64,000 nt of DNA from positions 73,895,454 through 73,959,453 of the forward strand of contig OX388345.1 in assembly GCA_947579665.1 (NCBI GenBank), written 5' to 3'. Shown in pieces: positions 1 to 10,329 of this stretch. The stretch is from Sympetrum striolatum. Its lineage: Eukaryota; Arthropoda; Insecta; Odonata; Libellulidae. Position numbers and translations under genes: made by a program. The stretch's first letter is position 1, and each line of letters starts with the position of its first letter. The notes below the pieces were generated by a model. That model did no database searches. It was not told where the DNA came from and saw only the letters and a list, made by a program, of their open reading frames with translations.

Positions 1-1260
1 AACTATAAAATACCCTCATGTGAGATACGGTATACTTCACAGCAACCGAAGAAGTTGGGAGCCGCTGGATTTAGCGAGCTCGAGCATTGAATGAGTCAGA
101 TAGTGTACCGAGGAAGACAAAAGTTTGCAAGGTAAAGGATTTAGAAAAGATTTATCTATCCCTGCTGGATTTTATATGAAATTAGATCATATATAAAAGT
201 ATTTGAAATAGTGAATCACATCGAAAGTGATAAATCAGAGATGATACACAAAACAGAATAAGCCCTATAAAAGATTATATAAAAAATTAACAGTGAGCTT
301 CTCATTAAATGGATTTTTCAATTCTTGTGACAATCATTAATCCTACCGGTGACTCCTTAAGCACTCATCACACCTCATGAAACTAGTATTTAAATCTTAA
401 AGGTACATGGAAGATATTATGTCTATTATTTGCACATATTTTATGATGATAATTTACCTATCTTGTTTTTACTTGAAATTTTTGCTTATTTTATAAATTG
501 CAAGAAATCGATATTTCCGCTAAGTAGTATTTTCACTGCTCAAGTACAGATTGAAAACAAACCCTAATCCCTAAAAATCGGACTATTTCCAAGATCACCT
601 TAGCATCACGGGAACTAAAAGGTTTCAGGAATTAACTAGAGACTCATGTTTATTTAATAACACTCCCGCAAATATTCTAATCATTCAGCATGGAACGCGA
701 AGAATGAAGCAGCAATGAGTGATGTACCATCTAAAAGAGGAAGAAAGAACGTTACCTCTTGGGAAAATTATCCCTCGCGTTCTCCCCAACTGGATTCACA
801 ACTGCAATTTCACCTCACACGTCAACGGTTACTTAACCGTGCCTTGTCTCGTCCGTGTCACCGCAGGCAAATGCCCCGTCAACTCCCAAACACTTCGCAA
901 ACACATCAACACATCGCGAAGCGTGGTAACACCGCACCGACTGCTTAGAATTGGAGGTAGTCCGCGAAGAACGCACGTCCTCGCGGCCGAAATTCGGACG
1001 ATAAGGAAATTACCGCGGATTGTATTTAGTCCGAGGTCGCAGGAAACACGGGGATACCGAGAAGCGTCGGCGAAAACCGCTATTCACGCATGCGATGGGA
1101 CTAACCAGAAGAGTGGTGGCATCCGATGCGTGGTAGAATCACGCAGCTATTGCTCGGACGGAAACGTGGAGGGGGAGGGGATGAGGTCACCCGCCACCCC
1201 ACGCCCGTCGCGTTGATGGGACTGAGGGACAGGTTCACCCCTCATCGCTTAGCTGTGGGT
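1..1260. other. Unassigned sequence, GC-richer from about 760
   Basis: No recognised gene. From about 760 to 1260 the DNA is noticeably richer in G+C and CpG than its surroundings, which keeps overlapping frames open on the + strand (for example 719-1216). The translation is rich in Arg, Ser and Thr with no motif I recognise, and no splice-bounded exon stands out. It may be the body of an unidentified repeat lying before the LINE remnant that starts near 1340. Confidence 0.4.
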
Positions 1261-1339
1261 GGGAAGTGCCCATCCTTCACTGTTTCTCTACGAACAATTT
1301 TACCGTGTACTTTTTCGTTTTTATTTCCACCGAAGCCTG

Positions 1340-1775
1340 TGGTTTTATGTTAGAGTACGAAGTAGGTTTAGTCTCAGATTTAGAGATGGTCCAGCGTAGA
1401 GCAGCCCGATTCGTTTGCGGGGATTTCAGGTTTGATAGCAGCCTTACGGCAATGATAGAGTCCCTCGGTTGGAATTCATTACAGATTAGAAGATCTGAAT
1501 ATCGTCGGAAACTTTTCGAAAAGTTCATTCGTTCATTATTTATAGACGAAGTAAGTGAAATGTTAGTGCCAGTAAGGAGCGAACGCGATCTCCGAGAGGC
1601 ATCGACGAAGCGTTATAGGGAAGTAATCGCAAGGACGGATAATTACTTTTGGTCGTTTTTTCCCCAGGCTATTAGAGATGCTAATAGGGATGGATGAATA
1701 ATGGTGGTGTATTACACCCCCTGCCACACGCCTCTGGCGGCTCTCGCGGTATATATCTAAATCTAAATCTAGAGT
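1340..1775 (+). mobile_element. CR1-group LINE, 3' remnant
   Basis: A 5'-truncated non-LTR retrotransposon. The + frame to the stop at 1695-1697 encodes the segment after the reverse transcriptase fingers and palm: a LEMVQRRAARFVCGDF motif, then SLGWNSLQIRRSEYRRKLFEKF. This is the conserved C-terminal end of CR1/Jockey-type polymerases. It is followed by a short 3' UTR with the block CCCCTGCCACACGCC and a tail of repeated ATCTAA units near 1757-1772. The same block, with an ATGTAG-type tail, ends the CR1 copies at 44175 and 61501, so this is a related but distinct subfamily. The catalytic RT core and endonuclease are missing, so it cannot be active. The exact 5' break is uncertain. Confidence 0.8.
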
Positions 1776-1849
1776 TTCATTCAGATTAGCCTTTTGAGAG
1801 TTAGAGAAGGCTGACAAATAATATAATCGATAATAACAGAACATCTACA

Positions 1850-2165
1850 GAAAAAAGGATCTTAAACAAATCGAATCGACTGAAATGTAATTCCTCAGGT
1901 CGGTGAAGGGTGCACACGCCTAGACTACGTAAAAAATGACTACATGAGACAGGAATTTAAATTACAATCAATGGGAGATATGGCAACAGAAGGCAAAAGA
2001 AAATAGAAGGAACAAGCTAGCCGCATGACACCAGAGAAGATTCCCAAAAAGGTGTTGGAATATAAACCTATATGGAGAAAAAGCGTGGGTAGACCGACAT
2101 TAAGATGGTGAAGCCGGAACAGGCAATATGCCTAATCCTGGAAAGCTAGATGATGATGATGATCG
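1850..2165 (+). mobile_element. LINE 3' remnant (RTE/L1-like C-terminus)
   Basis: A decayed LINE end. Translating the + strand with stops gives LKQIESTEM-FLRSVKG, then MRQEFKLQSM, then IPKKVLEYKPIWRKSVGRP. This matches the order of conserved blocks in the C-terminal region of RTE/L1-like reverse transcriptases: an AEM-FLR block, a RxEL block, and a basic G-R-P-x-x-R-W block. It ends in a short GAT repeat (about 2150-2162), a common LINE tail. Several stops and no RT core mean it is dead. Clade assignment is tentative. Confidence 0.65.
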
Positions 2166-2169
2166 GTAA

Positions 2170-3760
2170 TAACCTTCCTATATACTGATGTAGCTCTGCG
2201 TGCCCTAACTAACGTACTTTACAATGCCTTCATTTTCTATTGCACAAGAATGACTTCTAATTGTGCAGTAGTTGGAATAATCTATTGATTCTATTTTTTA
2301 TTTTTAAATGTGAATATAGAACGTTTTATAGAATAAAAATAATAATTTTGCGTAAGTGTAATAATTTTATGTAGATTAATTTTGATGTATATAATTTGTA
2401 TGTATCTAATAAGATAAATCCCCATGATCCGCGTTCCGAATGTGACAAGCAAGAGATATTTTTGGTACACAGAACTATGAGGTTGCTATCAAATGTTATG
2501 TTCTTCATTGAAATGTTAATTTTCTTCATTAAAAACAATTAATCTCCAAAGTAATTAAATGGAAATTACGTCACTGTCTATTGGTTTTCCCTTGACAACA
2601 ATATCTGAAGCCCAATATTGATATAATAACACAGCAGTCGTTCCACACAATCGCTTGGGATCATACTGAAATGACGATCCTTTATTTTAAGCAACATAGC
2701 AATTTTCCGACATAAGGTTCTTCATCTCAGACATATATCTTCCATTCGGACTGTATGCTATGAAAATAGAACTAATTTGATTATGCTGGGCGATCCGCAA
2801 AAAAATGTCCTTCATTCACGCGGATACTTAGGATGTAATTGGAAAATTAACATTTCAGGCACAAACATTAAATTTCGTTTACATCACTGAATAAAAATTC
2901 AAAATATCGTTTCATGTAAAAAGATCACCATATCATTCATCAGATGTTTTCAGAGTCATGCTAAAGCTGAATATTCAACAGTTTGTCTTTATTATATAAG
3001 AAATGTAGTTGGTAGAAAATTAATTTAGGCTGAAGCGTATCATTTAAATACTTTAATTATGTTCGTGAGGTACCTTAAATGCTTCTAATCAGCAAATCAA
3101 TTTAATTCAACGACGATTTCTACTTGTATTATTTATCTCATTATCTCGCATTCGAGTGTTTCAGATTGACTTGCCAGTAACAGCTCTCGTCAATACAATT
3201 CTAGACATCACGATTGTTTTGATGGTATACGTTTATTTACTTCCTAGGAATACTCCATTTGAACATTTACTATCATAATCACACGGTAACGCGTTTAGGT
3301 TCAAAAGTTTTGCAGCAGATGATTCGGTCCACCATCTCATTCAACTGTTTCGGGCGTACATTCTTCGACGCATATTCAAGTCTGCAAAGTCATCCTCGAG
3401 GAGCTAGAAAGGTCAGCCTTTTGTTATTTTATTTATATCCGTGAACGCCAGGCATTCTTCGACCACCTCACGTTGGAGATTAACAAAAATAAAACCAATC
3501 TTCTTCTTTTGCTCTAGGCTTCCAGCCGGTTGGTTTGTCCTTCACGTTTACGTCCCCAGACTATTGTCTCCTTGCTTAAGTAGTAGTAGTAGATTTATTT
3601 AGAAATACATTCTAATAAGTAAAAATGAGAATTACTAGTAAAAGTACAAGTAAGAAAAAGAATATATATATACATCAATCTTAATAAGTCTTGTATCATC
3701 CATATATATTTTTCTTTTTATATCCATTAATTATTTTCCATTCTTTCCTGTTTCCATCCT
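2170..3760. other. No recognisable gene
   Basis: AT-rich sequence with many stops on both strands. Short AGT runs at about 3580-3592 and a weak AT-rich stretch at 3660-3720 are the only local structures I see. Confidence 0.5.
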
Positions 3761-3764
3761 ATAA

Positions 3765-4020
3765 CGGGGATAGGTTGCTCTGAATGATAGCCTAATCAAC
3801 TGACAGCATCCACCCGGAAAGTGAGAGATCTGGGTTCGACTCCTGGTGATGTGTATTCTTCCAGGGGCTTCTTCACGAACTTGGCTTTCCGAGCCAATTT
3901 CTTCGCAAACCCATTTCCTTGCGATTTCCTTAGAGAGGGATGCTCCAGCAACACCTGCTTTTTGGTATGGCTGTCTCTGTGAGGACCCTGGCGATGGTTG
4001 GTGCCGTTAACCCGAGCCAC
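3765..4020 (+). mobile_element. tRNA-derived SINE
   Basis: A tRNA-like head with a degenerate A box (GATAGCCTAATC, about 3787-3798) and a good B box (GGGTTCGACTCC, about 3832-3843), the internal RNA polymerase III promoter layout of tRNA-derived SINEs. The body downstream (to about 4020) is unrelated to tRNA and GC-richer than the flanks. The cloverleaf is too eroded to be a working tRNA. A more diverged copy of the head seems to follow at about 4060-4125. I see no clear target-site duplication. Confidence 0.55.
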
Positions 4021-4149
4021 ATATCGCTCAGCTTAAAAACTGACTGCTTTGTATAAAAAGGTGAATCTGTTTACAGCATCCCTCCCAAAAGAGGAAAATC
4101 TGGACTGGAGTCTTGATAACATATGAAAAACATATGATTGAAAAATAAG

Positions 4150-5690
4150 ATTGCCTTTATTTTTCGGTTGGGCAAGCCATAGATATGTCACCTGCTACGT
4201 TAACTGAGTAATAGATAAAAATGTACATATTTTTAGTGTGCTCCACCTTTAGTCAGGTTTCGAAAAAATACTTGAGAAACAGTCTCTTTATTTTATGAAA
4301 ACGTGGATCAGAATAAGAGTGGCGACATAAGCAGGCTAAGTGGACTAGTATGTGCAATCGAGTTAAACATACACAGTAAGAATTATTTTCACCGATTGGC
4401 ATGGGGTAAATTATTCTTGTGTATTATACAGAAAATTCGCTCAAAATAAAAATGAAACTACCGATGCATTTTACGAGACATGCAGTAATAAATCAAAAAC
4501 AAAAACGCAAAAATATACAATTATGAACAAACAAAACGTATCAACATTGCTGTTCCTGTAAACATTAGAATGACATCAGTATAAGAGGTGGATGCTGAGC
4601 TAGCGATAAGAAGGGAAAGTACCCGAATTTAGAATGCCTACATCTATGGTTGTTTTTCTCAGTAGCACTTCCGTTCCCAAATCCGTTGCGTCATATCCTC
4701 GATAAGTTACCGGGAACGTCATTATTTAGTCACAGCCTGTTCTGCAGAAGGTTTCCGCGAGTAAATTGGGAAATTTCGGCAAATTCAGAACGAAAAGCAT
4801 GACGTGTTATGGTAATTAGAATCATGATTTCTTTTTTCACGTAATACGTTTTCCAGAAGACCTTTGGGTTATTTTACGGAGTATAGCAAGCTCGTTCTAC
4901 AAACGGTTATGCTCTTGACCTTGTGGAAAACGAAAGTAACTTCTGAAATCAGCGGTTCCTAGGGTCTTAAGACTTTAAAAGCTTCGTAAATAGATCCAAT
5001 CCGAAACACAAAAAATAAAAAGATGCATGAAATGGCGTAAATGAAAAGTATCATATTATGATGTATAGGAATGCAATTTTTATTTCGCACACACATAGGG
5101 TACCTACTTGAGTTAATCGAATTCTTTCGCAAAGTCTCTTCACAGGGATAGTTACGTTCCATATGGAATTGGCAAAGACTTGAATAGGAACGGATGTCCT
5201 TACTGACACCAAACTTTTCTGCATTCTCTTCATTATTCGGGCTAAGGACCAGACATAAACATCTGTGACGGCACACCCCAAATATGGCACGTTTAACAAT
5301 TTTATCGCTGGGATTCGAAACGAAGACAGAGATTTTGGAATCGATGAATTTCAATGGTAATCAAATCAAAACTAAACCCTTCATCCTGAGCTTCTCTTTC
5401 AGTTTCCGCTTGACCTACAATAATTGCGGCAGATAAAAATTTTTAGAATATCAAAGAAAGGTCTGCTATACCTTAAAAAACTTTTATTAAAAACATTAGA
5501 ATCATATCGAATGATCCGCATAAAAATACTATCGAATCCAATCATAGGACGATGGATATTTTTTTATCTACAGCAACTATTGGAGGATATTTTTTTCTAT
5601 TAGGAAGAATGATTTTGAATTCATAAATGCTAACGATGGAGATTGCGATTTCAACTTCCATTTTTAAACATACCAAAAACATAATTTGAA
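4150..5690. other. No recognisable gene
   Basis: AT-rich; the only longer frame (minus strand, 4959-5354) has no recognisable motif and an unremarkable composition. I regard it as chance. Confidence 0.5.
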
Positions 5691-5699
5691 ACTGCTCGA

Positions 5700-5751
5700 G
5701 GTTCCGGGATTTTGCCGCGAATTCCGGAACTCGCGACAAAATCCCGGAACC
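5700..5751. repeat. Short near-perfect hairpin
   Basis: A 21-bp stem (5700-5720 against 5731-5751, one mismatch) around a 10-base loop. The stem is built on GGTTCCGGGATTTTG and its complement, and the loop carries a third GTTCCGG-like copy. It could be a foldback mini-element or a fold-forming transcript region. Confidence 0.75.
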
Positions 5752-5759
5752 ATATGCTG

Positions 5760-7426
5760 TTTTTCAGGAACCAATGCTCCGGAAACCTACGAAGAACCTA
5801 AACTAAATTTTAACACACAGAGAAATGAACAGTATGAAATCCATGTGAAAATTGGAAATTCGTCATAAATACTGCGCAAAGTCCATACAAAGGAAAAAAT
5901 AACAAAAAAGAATAATAAACCGAAAGGACATATACAAGATTAGGAGAGATAAACAGCCGATAAAACTTTCGATAAATTTTCGGGCAGCGATTTGCATGAC
6001 GAATTACGCGTCTATGTGTTTTTTCTGCGAGTAAACTCGACTTTCGCAGCCGTTTGGCAAAGAAGTTTCTCGAGATAATAGCGAGGACAGACGGCTATTA
6101 TTGGTATCTTTTATCGGAGAGCAGAAAATTTAGCGAATTTCAAAAATTGGTGTTTTTCACTACTGCCTGACGCCTAACGGCAGCTCGCAGGCTGCAATTG
6201 CTTACTTCAACTTGCCCTAAATTTAGTCATATTATTTAAATATAAAGATAAACGAAATAAAATAAGATAAATATGATTATAAGATAATATAAAATATATT
6301 ATAATAATAAAAAGTATAATATTATATAATAAAATAAATACTACAAGGTCCAATTTTACCTTATGTAGGTACTTGTAAAATAATATTTGTATGAAACGAG
6401 AGGAATACTAAAAAAACATCTTTTCCGTGTGAAAATGCATAAATAACATACGCATAACCTCCACAAAAATTTCCCAAGTTTCCCTCAAAAAGCAAACATC
6501 CTTAATTAAACTTAAGTAGTTTTCACAATCCTCAGTCTTCTTACTCGGACATACAAAGGTTCCCAAGCATTTGAAAAAGGCAATAGGTAAACATGAAAGA
6601 CGTTCTTACGCAAAACGGTACATAAATCAGGTTGACAAGGAAACGGAGATAACACAAGAATGTTTGGAAGTACCACAATGAGCGCAATTCAAAGCGGTTT
6701 CGGAAGTAAACGGCGCTTTGGCACGCCTCATGAATTCAGCAAATGGTTCCTTTGATGGGAGCCGCTTCGGAAGAAGCGCAGCATGGAACGATTGCAATTG
6801 AACTTTGGACTCATCCAGTCCGTTCATCTTTAAGGGGTCGCGAACTTCTCGTAGAATGGCAAGTGGCACACTTCCCAAGTTCGCAACGACAACTCTCTCT
6901 GAAAGAGTCTCTTTGGAACACGAATGCGGTCACGAATCACTTATTGGAGGACGAGATGCTGCGAACCACATCCTTTCGGTCGTAAGTAAGTGGTGCAGAG
7001 GGTGTTGGCCAGGATGAAAGTGAGCCTTGGGTGACCGTGGGATGGGAATCACCGCGGCTTGTTTATCCGAGCAAAAAAGAGGTCAGGAGATAAAAAGCGA
7101 GGACGGGTATTGCGGGGAAAAAATATTTATTGCCTCGATCACGTACTATGGAAGTGATGTGGGAGAAAGGTACCCAAGTTGGAAAGAAGAATTATAATAG
7201 TGCGTCTTTACTAGGGCGATATTGAGACTAGAAGTCTCTTCTTCCATCTAACCCATCGTCATAGAATACAATAACTAATAGCTTAACTTAAATAATAACT
7301 AAAGAGATGTTAAAGAGATAGTGTGATCAAATTAAAATAATTGTGGAAGTAATCTTCTTAAGTATTCAAGTAAGTATCCTCTAACATATGTGCGGTGGGG
7401 TGTGAGAAACCAGCGCCTACCACTAG
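5760..7426. other. Unassigned; low-complexity AT block inside
   Basis: 6230-6350 is simple AT-rich sequence made of TAAAATAAGAT-like units. 6620-7015 has short frames open on both strands without a recognisable domain. 7200-7290 resembles, at perhaps 70 percent, a block at about 27910-27985 (shared GGGCGATATT and TCTCTTCTT-type words), so both may be pieces of one old dispersed repeat. Confidence 0.4.
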
Positions 7427-7502
7427 CGTAAATAATATATAATCAATGGTACAAGCCGTGACTTGGTGGAATTCCATATCAATGGAAAAATGAAAAACTC
7501 AC

Positions 7503-8924
7503 TTGGTAAAATTGCACAAAATATATTTTTCCTCTACTGCGACATGTTTCAACTCACAGAAAAAAATCGATAGAACTCACATAAAAAATTCGACAGAACT
7601 AACCCAAAAACTCAAGGACTTTAATTTGGTTAGTAATTCTAAATTTGTTTCCTTTGATATTACAAACTTGTTTACTAGTGTTCCTAAGAAAGAAGTGCTG
7701 GATATTATTAAAAATCAATTATTGTGCAATAATGTAAATGACGTTGTCATAAAAGAGGTATTGTTACTTGTGGATATATGTATTAAGCAAAATTATTTTA
7801 TGTTTGATGAAAAATATTATTTACAACATGAAGGGTTAGCCATGGGTTCTCCCTTATCTCCGCTATTAGCTGAGTTATTTCTTAACAATTTTGAAACTAA
7901 GTTATTTTCTTCTAATGTAAATTCACTTCAGCATATAGGTTTGTGGAGGAGATATGTAGATGATGTACTATGTATATGGAATGGAACCTTTAGACAATTG
8001 GATGTTTTCCTCCGTTTTTTAAACAGTCTACACACGAACATAAAATTTACGTTGGAAACAGAACAAGATAACAAACTAAATTTCCTTGATCTCACTCTTT
8101 CCAAAAATGTCAACACTATTAATTTTTCCATATACAGAAAGCCTACACATACAGATCATACAATGCATCACTTGTCTAATCACCCTCTTGTACACAAACA
8201 CGCCGCTTACCATAGTATGATTCACAGATTACTTCATGCTCCCCTAAGTGCGGATAATTTTTTTCGAGAATTATGCATTGTAAAACAGATAGCCAACAGT
8301 AATGGCTATTCTGAAAAGTTGATCGACAACATCCTTTCTCGTAAACAAAGGAAACTTAATATTTCCAAAATTTACAATACCCAACAATTAAATTCTGACA
8401 AACCTTATTGGGGAAAACTACTTTTCCTTGGTTCTCTCAGCTACTGTATTGCTAACACCCTCAATTCAAATAACATCAAACCAGCCTTTTACACCACATC
8501 AAATTTAGGAAATTTATTACTCAACAATAAAAACAAAATCAATTTTATTTACAAAGCAGGAATTTACAAATTAAATTGCAATAGTTGTGGGGCTATATAC
8601 ATCGGACAAACTAGTAGACATCTCCAAACCAGAATACACGAACACGAAAGATGCTTCCATAACAAATACCACGCTTCACATTTTGCCAAACACCTACTTG
8701 AGGAAAAACATCATTCAGATTTTGCGGTCAAATTATTACATACTCAACAAAAAGGGTCAAAACTTAACATCTTAGAACAGATTGAAATCACACAACACTT
8801 ACAATGTAATTACACTCCCACTCATATGCACCTGTTTTCAACACAGTCCCCCCTGCTGTCAACGGTTTCTCTCCTGCCTCCCCTCCCTCCTCCTCCTTCA
8901 ATTGGTTTGTCCAACTCTCCCTAA
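7503..8924 (+). CDS. PLE reverse transcriptase with GIY-YIG endonuclease (N-terminally truncated)
   Basis: 473 residues, shorter than full PLE proteins because the N-terminal part is missing. The first 20 or so residues come from the inverted tail, so true PLE protein starts near residue 21. RT blocks in order: SFDITNLFTSVP (about 50-61), LAMGSPLSPLLAELFLNNFE (about 113-132), the catalytic YVDD at 151-154, FLDLTLS, and YRKPTHTDHTMHHLSNHPL, the PLE-specific block. The C-terminal GIY-YIG nuclease has G353-I354-Y355 and Y366-I367-G368, catalytic Arg377 and a candidate Glu425, with a Cys pair (NCNSC) just after GIY. PLE RTs resemble telomerase, and the nuclease is thought to nick target DNA to prime reverse transcription. 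No internal stops. The PPLPPPP end may be a frame running into UTR-like sequence. The start codon is only the first available ATG, not a native one. Confidence 0.92.
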   Translation: MVKLHKIYFSSTATCFNSQKKIDRTHIKNSTELTQKLKDFNLVSNSKFVSFDITNLFTSVPKKEVLDIIKNQLLCNNVNDVVIKEVLLLVDICIKQNYFMFDEKYYLQHEGLAMGSPLSPLLAELFLNNFETKLFSSNVNSLQHIGLWRRYVDDVLCIWNGTFRQLDVFLRFLNSLHTNIKFTLETEQDNKLNFLDLTLSKNVNTINFSIYRKPTHTDHTMHHLSNHPLVHKHAAYHSMIHRLLHAPLSADNFFRELCIVKQIANSNGYSEKLIDNILSRKQRKLNISKIYNTQQLNSDKPYWGKLLFLGSLSYCIANTLNSNNIKPAFYTTSNLGNLLLNNKNKINFIYKAGIYKLNCNSCGAIYIGQTSRHLQTRIHEHERCFHNKYHASHFAKHLLEEKHHSDFAVKLLHTQQKGSKLNILEQIEITQHLQCNYTPTHMHLFSTQSPLLSTVSLLPPLPPPPSIGLSNSP

Positions 8925-8999
8925 CCACCCCCATCCTTATTCTCATTGGTTGTACAGGTTTTGCTCTCTGGTATATATTCTTGTTATGCTTTGTGAATT

Positions 9000-9040
9000 T
9001 TGCCTGATGATAACTCTGTGAGTTGAAACCTGTCGCAGTA
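9000..9040 (+). ncRNA. Hammerhead-ribozyme-like motif in the PLE tail
   Basis: Core CUGAUGA (9004-9010), then one extra U, a stem II of AACUC/GAGUU around a UGU loop (9012-9024), GAAA (9025-9028), and a putative cleavage triplet GUC ending at 9034. Stem I is UGC/GCA (9001-9003 with 9035-9037) plus a wobble pair. Stem III would be very short (A15-U16, C-G), as in minimal hammerheads that act as dimers. PLEs are known to encode hammerhead motifs, so the location fits. The extra U between the core and stem II departs from the consensus and leaves activity uncertain. Confidence 0.6.
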
Positions 9041-9169
9041 GAGGAAAAATATATTTTGTGGAATTTTACCAAGTGAGTTTTTCATTTTTCCGTAAATAAT
9101 ATAATTGAGTTGCAAGAACATTACAAGGAATTAAATTGTTAAATTTCATTATAAAGGCGGTAAAAAGTT

Positions 9170-9365
9170 AATTTTTCAGGATGATATTAACAAGTTAATT
9201 TTCCTTCCTCCTACTCCTCCCCTTCATTTTGTACTCATATATGTGTTCTTGCTCCTTGAAATAACTTCTGTTCTGAGGATGGTGCCTTAACACCGAAACC
9301 TGTCAACAGCTTCATTAAAAATTTGTGGAATTCGTACAAGTGTGTGTGTGTGTTTTACTTTTGTA
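9170..9365 (+). mobile_element. Second PLE 3' tail (different subfamily)
   Basis: A solo PLE-type 3' end directly downstream of the first PLE insertion: a CCTCCTACTCCTCCCC pyrimidine tract (about 9206-9222), a hammerhead-like motif, the shared string TGTGGAATT, and a terminal GT repeat (about 9340-9352). No RT is attached, so this is either a 5'-truncated copy or the flank of an older element. Confidence 0.65.
9266..9310 (+). ncRNA. Hammerhead-ribozyme-like motif, well paired
   Basis: Stem I is a perfect 5-bp helix (CUGUU 9268-9272 with AACAG 9305-9309). The core is CUGAGGA (9273-9279), followed by one extra U, stem II GGUG/CACC (9281-9284, 9291-9294) with loop CCUUAA, GAAA (9295-9298) and CCUGUC ending at 9304, where cleavage would occur. 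This is the most complete of the motifs in the window and shares the extra U with the motif at 9000. The shared layout in two diverged tails argues against coincidence. Confidence 0.65.
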
Positions 9366-9369
9366 AGTT

Positions 9370-9918
9370 TGGAATAACATATCTTATTACGGCCGACCAT
9401 AAATTACAAGGAAACCAAACATAGCTAGGGCCGGCAGAATTGAATGGTTGAAGAACTCGTTTATTTATTTTCACTGCACTCTAGAAAGTATTAGATTCAG
9501 GAATTAAATCAGATCAAGGTGGAGACGGAAACTTTCAATAAATTAAAAATATTGCGAGGATACCGTTCAAATTGGATATTTGAACCACAGAATAATTGAG
9601 CTAGGCTCGATTTTTTCTAACAGAATTCCTCAAAAATATTTAAATTTTCAAAATGTAGTTGTATAGTGAGGCTGTGATTTTTTCTTTTTTATTATTTGTT
9701 AATAATTCTCTGCGAATAAATTATAACACCTTGAAATTTCGTACGATTGAGTAAATTACGCAAAATATATGTATGGTTATTGAATCATTTTTGGTTGGTG
9801 ATATCGTGTGGTGGTAATCGCGTCTGAAATTACCATGTAAAATGAGATTGGCATTTTACGAATTCATTTGTATCTGTTTTCAAACCAGCCAGGCTAGAAT
9901 CAACGTTTTTGGATTCAA
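9370..9918. other. No recognisable gene
   Basis: AT-rich sequence; nothing supportable on either strand. Confidence 0.5.
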
Positions 9919-10020
9919 TTAACCCTCATCCGGGCGCACCGCACACCACCAGGCAAAAATCGCACGCGCTTTTATGAATGTGACGGTAAACTACCGTTCG
10001 CGCGCCCGGATGAAGGTTAA
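9919..10020. mobile_element. TTAA-type MITE (102 bp)
   Basis: Terminal inverted repeats TTAACCCTCATCCGGGCGC (left) and its complement with one mismatch (right), starting and ending in TTAA. Non-autonomous elements with TTAA target duplications are normally mobilised by piggyBac-type transposases. The GC-rich ends contrast with the AT-rich surroundings. Confidence 0.8.
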
Positions 10021-10329
10021 GAGGAATGTTGACTACTTTTAAACATGAGATACCCACATCCGTAGCATATGTGGAAGGCCACTCAAGGAACTGATCTTCC
10101 TCAAGTTTATAGTCCGTGAATAGAAGTCCGAGAGAGATGCTACTTTTTGCCCTAGTTAGGCTTTATTTAGATCATGCATGCAAAATATGGGACCCCCTCG
10201 GACATGCGTTATATTTCAAAAGTATAAAAGGTCCTGTGTACATCCATGAGTATTTTTCGTCAATAAATATGCTATTAAGCAATGAATACATCATCACAAA
10301 TATTCTGCCAGTGGGCAGGTCCATTAATT

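Larger units (their letters stand above)
7440..9090 (+). mobile_element. Penelope-like retroelement (PLE), 5'-truncated, with inverted tail
   Basis: Complete insertion bounded by a perfect 13-bp direct repeat (CGTAAATAATATA at 7427-7439 and 9091-9103), read as the target-site duplication. From 5' to 3' it contains: inverted partial copies of the element's own 3' tail (about 7456-7560, two tail starts in tandem), the RT/GIY-YIG coding region, a pyrimidine-rich 3' UTR, a hammerhead-like motif (9000-9040) and the tail ending in GTTTTTCATTTTTC. The 3' segment 9017-9080 reappears inverted at about 7490-7560. Such inverted tails and 5' truncation are typical of PLE insertions. The internal sequence looks fairly young, because the long frame is intact. 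Confidence 0.9.

Noticed and set aside
719..1216. 165-residue open frame
   Set aside because: Lies in a GC-rich patch where several frames are open; no motif, no splice or promoter context. Likely chance.
10098..10210. LINE-like LVRLYLDHACKIWDP peptide on the + strand
   Set aside because: Resembles the C-terminal LINE block VRPLLEH-A-IWDP, but only over about 15 residues, with no adjoining motifs or tail. A remnant is possible but not supportable as a feature.
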